7,424 bases of DNA from Geodermatophilaceae bacterium (lineage in GTDB: Bacteria > Actinomycetota > Actinomycetes > Mycobacteriales > Geodermatophilaceae). This document shows positions 1-5,789 of this stretch, in pieces. The translations under genes and the position numbers were made by a program. Location of the stretch: contig JACCUF010000104.1 of NCBI GenBank assembly GCA_013811975.1, positions 1 to 7,424 on the forward strand. Reading direction: 5' to 3'. The notes beneath the pieces are model-generated. The model searched no databases. It had not been told where the DNA came from and was given only the letters and a program-made list of their open reading frames with translations. Numbering within the stretch: the stretch's first letter is position 1; each line of letters begins with the position of its first letter.

Positions 1-26
1 AGGTTGCATGGCCGCAAAGGATTTGT

Positions 27-40
27 GGGGCTTCGGCCCC
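27..40 (+). other. UUCG-tetraloop hairpin upstream of treS
   Basis: A perfect 5-bp stem, GGGGC (27-31) with GCCCC (36-40), closes a TTCG loop. The C(UUCG)G arrangement is a known exceptionally stable RNA tetraloop. No T-run follows, so it is not a textbook intrinsic terminator. It could be the end of an upstream transcript, an mRNA processing or stability element, or chance in GC-rich DNA. The structure is seen directly; the role is not known. Confidence 0.4.
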
Positions 41-65
41 TGCGAGGCGGGCCAGGCACTCTCGG

Positions 66-71
66 TAGCGT
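66..71 (+). promoter_or_regulatory. Candidate -10 element, possible leaderless treS promoter
   Basis: TAGCGT matches the actinobacterial TANNNT -10 pattern and ends six bases before the GTG at 78. This spacing would place the transcript start at or next to the start codon, giving a leaderless mRNA, which is common in actinobacteria. No clear -35 box lies 16-19 bases upstream and no good Shine-Dalgarno sequence precedes GTG 78. The T of this TAG also gives an in-frame stop that limits how far upstream treS can start. This is inference from spacing only. Confidence 0.28.
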
Positions 72-77
72 GGCCCG

Positions 78-1814
78 GTGCCCGAGCGAGATGCCACGGT
101 GACCGCGGAGCCGATCGACGCGACCGAGTCCACCGACCCGCAGTGGTACAAGCGGGCGGTCTTCTACGAGCTGCTCGTACGCGGATTCGCCGACAGCAAC
201 GGCGACGGTACCGGCGACCTGCGCGGAATGATCGGCAAGCTCGACTACCTGGCCTGGCTGGGCGTGGACTGCCTGTGGATACCGCCGTTCTTCGTCTCGC
301 CGCTGCGCGACGGCGGGTACGACGTCGCGGACTACAACGCGGTTCTTCCGGAATTCGGCAGCATCGACGACTTCGCCGAACTCGTCGAACAGGCGCACGC
401 CCGCGGCATGAGGGTCATCATCGACGTGGTCATGAACCACACCTCCGACCAGCACCCGTGGTTCCTGGCCTCCCGCACTGACCCCGACGGCGACTACGGA
501 GACTTCTATGTCTGGGCCGACGACGATTCGGGCTATCCGGACGCCCGGATCATCTTCGTCGACACCGAGACCTCGAACTGGACCTACGACCCGATCCGCC
601 ACCAGTACTTCTGGCACAGGTTCTTCAGCCACCAGCCTGACCTGAACTTCGAGAACCCCAAGGTTCGCGAGGCGATGATCGACGCGCTGCGGTTCTGGCT
701 GGACCTGGGCATCGACGGGTTCCGGCTGGATGCGGTGCCATACCTCTTCGAGGAGGAGGGCACCAATTGCGAGAATCTCCCCCGCACCCACGAGTTCCTC
801 CGTGAGGTTCGGTCCTTCGTGGACGACAACTATCAGGATCGGGTCCTGCTCTGCGAGGCGAATCAGTGGCCGGCCGACGTCGTCGAGTATTTCGGTGACC
901 CGAAAGTCGGCGACGAATGTCAGATGGCCTTCCATTTCCCGGTGATGCCAAGGCTTTTCATGGCTGTACGCCGCGAGTCCCGGTTCCCGATCTCGGAGAT
1001 CATGGCCCAGACACCGTCGATACCCGACAACTGCCAATGGGGAATCTTCCTTCGCAATCACGACGAGCTGACCTTGGAGATGGTCACCGACGACGAGCGC
1101 GACTACATGTGGGCCGAGTACGCCAAGGACTCCCGGATGAAGGCCAACATCGGGATCCGCCGCCGGCTGGCGCCCTTGCTGGACAACGACACCAACACCC
1201 TCGAGTTGTTCACTGCGCTGCTCCTGTCCTTGCCCGGGTCACCCGTTCTCTACTACGGCGATGAGATCGGAATGGGCGACAACATCTGGCTCGGTGACCG
1301 CGACGGCGTCCGTACCCCGATGCAGTGGACCCCCGATCGTAACGCCAGCTTCTCCACCGCCGACCCGCAGCGGCTGTGCCTGCCGATCAATGCCGATCCC
1401 GTGTACGGCTACCAGGTCACCAACGTCGAGTCCCAGATGCGCACCACGAACTCACTGCTGCATTGGACGCGGCGGATGATCGCCGTGCGCAAACAGCATC
1501 CGACGTTCGGCTTGGGCAGCTACGCAGAGATCGGCTGCCGCAATCCGACGGTGATCGCCTATGTCCGCGAATTCGGCGACGACCGGGTCCTGTGCGTCAA
1601 CAACCTCTCTCGATTCCCGCAACCGGCCGAATTGGACCTGCGCCGCTTCGAGGGTTACACGCCGACCGAGCTGGTCGGCCGGGTCCGCTTCCCTGACATC
1701 GGGGTGCTGCCCTACTTCCTCACCCTGGCCGGGCATGGCTTCTATTGGTTCGAACTCGGCCCACCGGTCCAGAATGATGGGATGCCGACCTCGATGACGG
1801 AGGTCTACCGATGA
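78..1814 (+). CDS. treS: Trehalose synthase / alpha-amylase TreS (maltose alpha-D-glucosyltransferase)
   Basis: This cytoplasmic GH13 enzyme of 578 residues interconverts trehalose and maltose and, in mycobacteria, feeds maltose to maltokinase. A calcium-site-like loop DSNGDGTGD is at 39-47. The GH13 signature regions are in order: DVVMNH (116-121), GFRLDAV with nucleophile Asp218 (214-220), LLCEANQW with acid/base Glu260 (257-264), and RNHDE with Asp329 (326-330). YYGDEIGMGD (392-401) and the RTPMQW block that follows are typical of TreS, and a small beta C-terminal domain closes the protein. Length is slightly below the roughly 600 residues of mycobacterial TreS. The start is uncertain. An in-frame TAG at 66-68 excludes anything earlier, leaving GTG 78 or GTG 99. 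GTG 78 suits a leaderless transcript; GTG 99 has only a weak GAG upstream. The stop overlaps the mak start by ATGA. The product call is firm on family motifs and neighbours. Confidence 0.96.
   Translation: MPERDATVTAEPIDATESTDPQWYKRAVFYELLVRGFADSNGDGTGDLRGMIGKLDYLAWLGVDCLWIPPFFVSPLRDGGYDVADYNAVLPEFGSIDDFAELVEQAHARGMRVIIDVVMNHTSDQHPWFLASRTDPDGDYGDFYVWADDDSGYPDARIIFVDTETSNWTYDPIRHQYFWHRFFSHQPDLNFENPKVREAMIDALRFWLDLGIDGFRLDAVPYLFEEEGTNCENLPRTHEFLREVRSFVDDNYQDRVLLCEANQWPADVVEYFGDPKVGDECQMAFHFPVMPRLFMAVRRESRFPISEIMAQTPSIPDNCQWGIFLRNHDELTLEMVTDDERDYMWAEYAKDSRMKANIGIRRRLAPLLDNDTNTLELFTALLLSLPGSPVLYYGDEIGMGDNIWLGDRDGVRTPMQWTPDRNASFSTADPQRLCLPINADPVYGYQVTNVESQMRTTNSLLHWTRRMIAVRKQHPTFGLGSYAEIGCRNPTVIAYVREFGDDRVLCVNNLSRFPQPAELDLRRFEGYTPTELVGRVRFPDIGVLPYFLTLAGHGFYWFELGPPVQNDGMPTSMTEVYR
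1799..1803 (+). promoter_or_regulatory. Shine-Dalgarno site for mak inside the 3' end of treS
   Basis: GGAGG lies seven bases before the ATG at 1811, within the last codons of treS. It is the strongest ribosome binding site in the operon and fixes the mak start. Maltokinase can therefore be translated by fresh initiation as well as by coupling through the ATGA overlap. Confidence 0.7.
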
Positions 1815-3274
1815 CCGGCGAGGGCGCAACCGACCTGAGCGCTGTCCTGGGCGCCTGGCTGCCCGAGCAGCGCTGGTTCCCCGGCAAGGGACGGATGGTC
1901 GACCGGCTCACCGACAGCGGCGTGGTCCTTGCTCCGGGTGATCCGGTTCTGGAACTGCACCATGTCCGGGTCACCTACGACGACGGGGAACGTGCGGGCT
2001 ACCTCGTCCCGGTGACGATCCGACGCGAGCCCGTGGACTGGCTAGCCGGGGCGCTGATCGGATGGATCGGTGGCGCCGCTGCAATCAGCGGGGCCGGCCA
2101 GAGTGGGGCACCTGACGGAGACGCAGGGTCTCGCTGGGCCTATGACGCGTTGCGCGACCGGGAGCAGACCGCGGCCTGGCTGACGCTGCTCGCCGAGGGC
2201 GCCGAGGTCGGCCCGGTGGTGTTCCACGCTGAGGCTGGGGTAGCAATCCCATCGGGTATCCCCGGTGACATCGTCACCACCGAGCAGTCCAACACTTCCC
2301 TGGTCTACGGCAACGAGGCGATCCTCAAAGTCTTCCGCCGGCTCGAGCCCGGGATCAACCCCGACGTCGAGATCCACCACGCACTGGCTGCCACCGGCAA
2401 TCCGCACATCGCCCCGCTGCTCGGCTCTGTCCAAGTCCGGCTTGCCGCCGACGGAGGGGCCGGGGACGAGAAGTCGAACCCGCAGAGCGGGGTTCCTACA
2501 GCGACTGCGGCAATGGTCCAGACGTTCCTCCCAGGTGCCACCGACGGCTGGTCGCTGGCTAGTACCAGCGTTCGTGACCTCTACGCCGAGGCCGACCTGC
2601 ACGCCGAGGAGGTCGGCGGTGATTTCGCCTCGGAGTCGTACAGACTCGGGGCGGCAACGGCCTCGGTGCACGCTGATCTCGCGCTCGTGCTGCCTACCGA
2701 ACCCGCCGGCCCGGACTGGCTCCCGGGCCTGTTGCAGGAGCTGCACAACCGCCTCGAGCAGGCGACCGAGATCGTCGGTCAGCTCGCGCACTTCGTCGAG
2801 GTCATTCGGGCCACCTATGCCGAGCTGGTCTCGATCCGGGCACCGATCCTCCTGCAACGGGTGCACGGCGACCTGCACCTCGGTCAGGTCCTGCGTACGG
2901 TGACCGGCTGGACGATCCTGGACTTCGAAGGTGAACCCTCTCGGTCCATCGCGGTACGCCGGCAGCTGGACACCCCGCTGCGCGACGTCGCCGGAATGCT
3001 GCGCTCCTTCGACTATGCGGCCCAACATCTGCTCCTCGGCGAAGCGACCGACCTACAGCTGTCCTACCGAGCCACCGAATGGGCGACGCGTAATCGGGCC
3101 GCCTACTGCGCCGGGTACGCCGAGGCGGGTGGCGTCGATCCAGCTGAGTTCGGCGTACTCCTGGCCGCCCTGGAAGCCGACAAGGCGGTCTACGAAACGG
3201 TGTACGAGGCTCGTAACCGTCCGAACTGGCTGAGCATCCCGTTGCATTCTTTCAACCGTCTGGTGAAGTCATGA
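1811..3274 (+). CDS. mak: Maltokinase (Mak/Pep2), ATP-dependent maltose-1-phosphate synthesis
   Basis: The product is a 487-residue cytoplasmic kinase that phosphorylates maltose to maltose-1-phosphate, the donor for the GlgE glucan pathway. It has an N-terminal cap region starting with the typical LPEQRWFPGKGR (16-27), then a kinase N-lobe with QSNTSLVYGNEAILKVFRRL (159-178, likely ATP-contact Lys173). SVRDLYAEADLHAEEVGGDF (253-272) is a maltokinase hallmark block. The aminoglycoside-phosphotransferase-like catalytic loop is VHGDLHLGQ (351-359, Asp354), and the metal-binding DFEGEP is at 371-376. The ending YEARNRPNWLSIPL (465-478) is also typical. It is about 30 residues longer than mycobacterial Mak (455), with extra low-complexity loops near 92-107 and 210-232. 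A GGAGG site seven bases upstream supports ATG 1811. The gene overlaps both neighbours by four bases. In mycobacteria Mak binds TreS as a complex, which fits the gene pairing here. Confidence 0.94.
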   Translation: MTGEGATDLSAVLGAWLPEQRWFPGKGRMVDRLTDSGVVLAPGDPVLELHHVRVTYDDGERAGYLVPVTIRREPVDWLAGALIGWIGGAAAISGAGQSGAPDGDAGSRWAYDALRDREQTAAWLTLLAEGAEVGPVVFHAEAGVAIPSGIPGDIVTTEQSNTSLVYGNEAILKVFRRLEPGINPDVEIHHALAATGNPHIAPLLGSVQVRLAADGGAGDEKSNPQSGVPTATAAMVQTFLPGATDGWSLASTSVRDLYAEADLHAEEVGGDFASESYRLGAATASVHADLALVLPTEPAGPDWLPGLLQELHNRLEQATEIVGQLAHFVEVIRATYAELVSIRAPILLQRVHGDLHLGQVLRTVTGWTILDFEGEPSRSIAVRRQLDTPLRDVAGMLRSFDYAAQHLLLGEATDLQLSYRATEWATRNRAAYCAGYAEAGGVDPAEFGVLLAALEADKAVYETVYEARNRPNWLSIPLHSFNRLVKS

Positions 3275-5499
3275 CTTCCACGCAGCCCTCCGAGCGTTTC
3301 GAAGGCCTCGTTGCCGGCCGGGAGCGAGATCCGCACGCGCTGCTGGGCTCGCACTCCGAGGGCGGCTCGACGGTCGTGCGCACGTTCCGACCGGATGCCT
3401 CGGCGGTCTCCGTCCTCGCCGCTGGATACCGGATCACGATGGATCTCGTCCACGTCCGCGGCGTCTTCGAGGCAAAGCTGTCCACTCCCCCCGTCGACTA
3501 CCGCCTCGAGGTCTGCTACCTCGACGGGGAGGACGACGCGACCTACATCGTCGATGATCCATACCGCTGGTTGCCAACGCTTGGCGACATGGACGAGCAC
3601 CTCATCGCCGAGGGACGTCACGAGAAGCTGTGGACCGTCCTCGGCGCGCACGTACGCAGTTATGACACTCCAGGCGGATCGGTGTCGGGTGTGTCCTTCG
3701 CGGTGTGGGCTCCCGGGGCGCTCGGCGTCCGGCTCACCGGTGACTTCGACTTCTGGCAGGCCAACGCATACTCGATGCGGCTACTCGGCGCAACCGGGGT
3801 GTGGGAACTCTTCGTTCCCGGCGTTGAGGTCGGCGCGCGTTACAAGTACAACATTCTCGGCGCTGACGGGGTCTGGCGCGTCAAGGCCGACCCCATGGCC
3901 TTCGCCACCGAGATCCCACCAGCTACCGCCTCTGTCGTAACGCAGTCCGGCTACGAGTGGCAGGACCACGAGTGGATGAGCGCCCGAGCCCAGACCTCGT
4001 GGCACGACGCGCCGATGAGCATCTACGAGGTGCACCTCGGGTCCTGGAAGCGAGGGCTCAGCTACCGTCAATTGGCCGACGAACTGGTCGACTATCTGGT
4101 CGAGACCGGCTTCACCCATACGGAACTGCTGCCGGTCTCCGAGCACCCCTACGGCGGTTCGTGGGGTTATCAGGTGACCTCCTACTACGCGCCAACCGCC
4201 CGTTTCGGCTCACCCGATGACTTCCGTTACCTCGTCGACCGACTGCACCAGGCCGGGATCGGGATCATCGTCGACTGGGTGCCCGCACATTTTCCCAAGG
4301 ACGAGTGGGCCCTGGCCCGCTTCGACGGCACCCCGCTCTACGAACACGCCGACCCGCGCCGTGGCGAGCAGCCAGACTGGGGCACCTACGTCTTCGACTT
4401 CGGCCGTCGTGAGGTCCGAAACTTCCTGGTGGCCAACGCGCTGTTCTGGCTGCAGGAGTACCACATCGATGGACTCCGCGTGGACGCCGTGGCCTCGATG
4501 CTCTACCTCGACTACTCCCGCAAGGAGGGTGAGTGGGCGCCCAATGTCTACGGCGGTCGGGAGAACCTCGATGCCGTCGCCTTCCTGCAGGAGATGAATG
4601 CAACTGTCTACAAGTACGTACCCGGCGCCATCACCATCGCCGAGGAGTCCACCGCCTGGCCAGGCGTGACCCGCCCGACCTATCTCGGTGGCCTGGGGTT
4701 CGGCTTCAAGTGGAACATGGGCTGGATGAATGACACCCTGGATTACCTTGCCCGCCAGCCGGTTCACCGGTCCTACCATCACAACCAGATGACTTTTGCC
4801 ATGATGTACGCGTTCTCCGAGAACTACATCCTGCCGATCAGCCATGACGAAGTAGTGCACGGCAAGGGGTCGCTGCTGGGCAAGGTCCCCGGCGACAGGT
4901 GGCAGCAAATGGCCACTATCAGGCTGCTGCTGGCCTACATGTGGGCCCATCCGGGCAAGCAGCTGTTGTTCATGGGAAGCGAATTCGGCCAGCCCGGCGA
5001 ATGGGCCGAGGGATCGTCGCTGGACTGGAGTCTCCTCGAAGACCCAGGCCATGCCGGGCTGCGTCTGCTGGTCGGCGACCTGAACCGGGCCTACCGCAGC
5101 CGTGCGGCCATCTGGTCGCAGGATTCCGATGCCGCCGGATTTCAGTGGATCGACGCGAACGATGCGGCCAACAATGTGTTCTCGTTCCTGCGTTACGGCC
5201 GCGACGGGTCAGTGGTGGCCTGCATCGCGAACTTCGCATCAGTCCCTCACCACGGCTACCAGGTGGGCTTGCCGAGCAAGGGCTCCTGGGCCGAGCTGGT
5301 CAACACAGATGCGCAATCCTACGGAGGGTCAGGCGTCGGAAATCTCGGTCGAATCGAGGCCGACGGACAGGCCTGGCACGGCCAGCCCTGCTCGGCCACT
5401 GTGTCGCTCCCACCACTGGGCGCGTTGTGGCTCGTACCGGAAGACCTCGAAGGAGCGCTCGATCCCGACACGCCTGCTGACTCCGTAACCGACCGCTAG
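3271..5499 (+). CDS. glgB: 1,4-alpha-glucan branching enzyme GlgB
   Basis: This GH13 enzyme of 742 residues cuts alpha-1,4-glucan chains and rejoins them as alpha-1,6 branches. An N-terminal beta domain begins at about residue 20 (DPHALLGSH), and a CBM48-type domain spans about 135-225 (FAVWAPGA, GDFDFW). The (beta/alpha)8 barrel follows from about 250 (YEVHLGSW), and a beta C-terminal domain runs from about 610. Catalytic regions are DWVPAHFP (335-342), GLRVDAV with nucleophile Asp405, AEES with acid/base Glu458, and ISHDEVVHGK with His525 and Asp526. These numbers coincide with those known for the E. coli enzyme (Asp335, His340, Arg403, Asp405, Glu458, His525, Asp526), so no indel shifts the net numbering up to the active site. 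Length fits the 730-740 residue bacterial form. The start ATG overlaps the mak stop. Only a poor GTGAAG sits close upstream, so translation probably depends on coupling to mak. The TAG stop ends the operon. Confidence 0.97.
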   Translation: MTSTQPSERFEGLVAGRERDPHALLGSHSEGGSTVVRTFRPDASAVSVLAAGYRITMDLVHVRGVFEAKLSTPPVDYRLEVCYLDGEDDATYIVDDPYRWLPTLGDMDEHLIAEGRHEKLWTVLGAHVRSYDTPGGSVSGVSFAVWAPGALGVRLTGDFDFWQANAYSMRLLGATGVWELFVPGVEVGARYKYNILGADGVWRVKADPMAFATEIPPATASVVTQSGYEWQDHEWMSARAQTSWHDAPMSIYEVHLGSWKRGLSYRQLADELVDYLVETGFTHTELLPVSEHPYGGSWGYQVTSYYAPTARFGSPDDFRYLVDRLHQAGIGIIVDWVPAHFPKDEWALARFDGTPLYEHADPRRGEQPDWGTYVFDFGRREVRNFLVANALFWLQEYHIDGLRVDAVASMLYLDYSRKEGEWAPNVYGGRENLDAVAFLQEMNATVYKYVPGAITIAEESTAWPGVTRPTYLGGLGFGFKWNMGWMNDTLDYLARQPVHRSYHHNQMTFAMMYAFSENYILPISHDEVVHGKGSLLGKVPGDRWQQMATIRLLLAYMWAHPGKQLLFMGSEFGQPGEWAEGSSLDWSLLEDPGHAGLRLLVGDLNRAYRSRAAIWSQDSDAAGFQWIDANDAANNVFSFLRYGRDGSVVACIANFASVPHHGYQVGLPSKGSWAELVNTDAQSYGGSGVGNLGRIEADGQAWHGQPCSATVSLPPLGALWLVPEDLEGALDPDTPADSVTDR

Positions 5500-5519
5500 T
5501 CGTGATCGGCGCAGTGGGG

Positions 5520-5569
5520 AGGTCCCGCCCTTCCGGTGCGAACCTGCGGGAGTGTGACGGTAGGGACCT
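5520..5569 (+). repeat. Inverted repeat AGGTCCC / GGGACCT just after glgB
   Basis: AGGTCCC (5520-5526) is perfectly complementary to GGGACCT (5563-5569), with 36 bases between. Adjacent CC and GG pairs could extend the stem across a bulge. ACCTGCG also occurs twice here, at 5542-5548 and 5566-5572. The closed stem could start a structured RNA or be an operator, but the spacing is long and no known riboswitch core was recognised inside. Chance is possible. Confidence 0.3.
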
Positions 5570-5601
5570 GCGCCTCCAACCGAGTTGTGGCGACGGCGGA
5601 G

Positions 5602-5625
5602 GGACGGTGGCCTTTGCTGCCGTCC
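5602..5625 (+). terminator. Stem-loop terminator candidate of the treS-mak-glgB operon
   Basis: GGACGGTGGC (5602-5611) pairs along its full length with GCTGCCGTCC (5616-5625), with two G-U pairs and a four-base CTTT loop. It lies about 100 bases after the glgB stop and before the candidate promoter of the next gene, a sensible place for a terminator. There is no T-run after it; GC-rich stems without a U-tract are often proposed as terminators in actinobacteria. It could instead be a structural element of an RNA starting nearer glgB. Confidence 0.42.
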
Positions 5626-5710
5626 GGACCCCGGTCGGTGAGTGCTGGTCGCTGTCACCCGAGGACGGGGTGGCCGCGGAAAGATTCTTGTCGACGCGAA
5701 GGCCACGCAA

Positions 5711-5743
5711 GGGAACCCGCACAGGGCCGGCGCCGTCTAGCCT
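5711..5743 (+). promoter_or_regulatory. Candidate promoter of the lipoprotein metallopeptidase gene
   Basis: TAGCCT (5738-5743) fits a TANNNT -10 element and would start a transcript near 5750, about 40 bases before the GTG start. Alternatively, GGGAAC (5711-5716) followed after 18 bases by GTCT (5735-5738) resembles the GGAAC / GTT-like layout used by extracytoplasmic-function sigma factors, which would suit an envelope-protein gene. Both readings overlap and only mapping can separate them. No standard TTGACA -35 box is present. Confidence 0.35.
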
Positions 5744-5778
5744 GTGGACTCGACCGAAACTCCTGCCCAGACGCGTTT

Positions 5779-5782
5779 GGAG
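5779..5782 (+). promoter_or_regulatory. Shine-Dalgarno site deciding the GTG 5790 start
   Basis: GGAG lies seven bases before the GTG at 5790 but only three before an out-of-frame ATG at 5786. The spacing supports GTG 5790 as the start, which places a signal peptide and lipobox at the very N-terminus of the product. Confidence 0.6.
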
Positions 5783-5789
5783 ACCATGC

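Larger units (their letters stand above)
5500..5789 (+). other. Noncoding spacer between the glucan operon and the lipoprotein gene
   Basis: No convincing gene is present. One + frame is open through the whole spacer from a GTG at 5502 in phase with the downstream lipoprotein gene. However, it uses AGG and AGA repeatedly, has weaker G/C bias at third positions, and would bury the lipoprotein signal peptide about 100 residues inside the protein. The spacer instead holds an inverted repeat (5520-5569), a strong stem-loop (5602-5625), a candidate promoter (5711-5743) and a Shine-Dalgarno site (5779-5782). Confidence 0.65.

Noticed and set aside
1..77. C-terminal end of an upstream gene such as glgE
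   Set aside because: The three + frames translate to Arg/Gly/Pro-rich sequence with no GlgE-like ending; only the two frames out of phase with treS are open to the edge past position 77.
8..481. A + strand open frame of 157 codons overlapping the start of treS
   Set aside because: Its translation is Arg-rich shadow sequence of the TreS frame with no family resemblance, and it overlaps a GH13 gene with clear motifs.
2042..3028. A 328-codon antisense open frame within mak
   Set aside because: Long antisense frames are expected opposite G/C-third-position genes. The translation shows no recognisable domain, and the + frame has maltokinase motifs throughout.
4210..5052. A 280-codon antisense open frame within glgB
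   Set aside because: It mirrors the codon bias of glgB and shows no family motif; the + frame contains the complete GlgB active site.
5533..5569. Short resemblance of GGTGCGAACC...AGTGTGA to a cobalamin riboswitch core
   Set aside because: The region is far too short for the full B12 aptamer, the surrounding helices are missing, and neither neighbour is a cobalamin gene.
5502..5789. A 96-codon N-terminal extension of the metallopeptidase from GTG 5502
   Set aside because: It would place the signal peptide and lipobox about 100 residues inside the protein, uses AGG/AGA codons unlike its neighbours, and ignores the GGAG site correctly spaced before GTG 5790.
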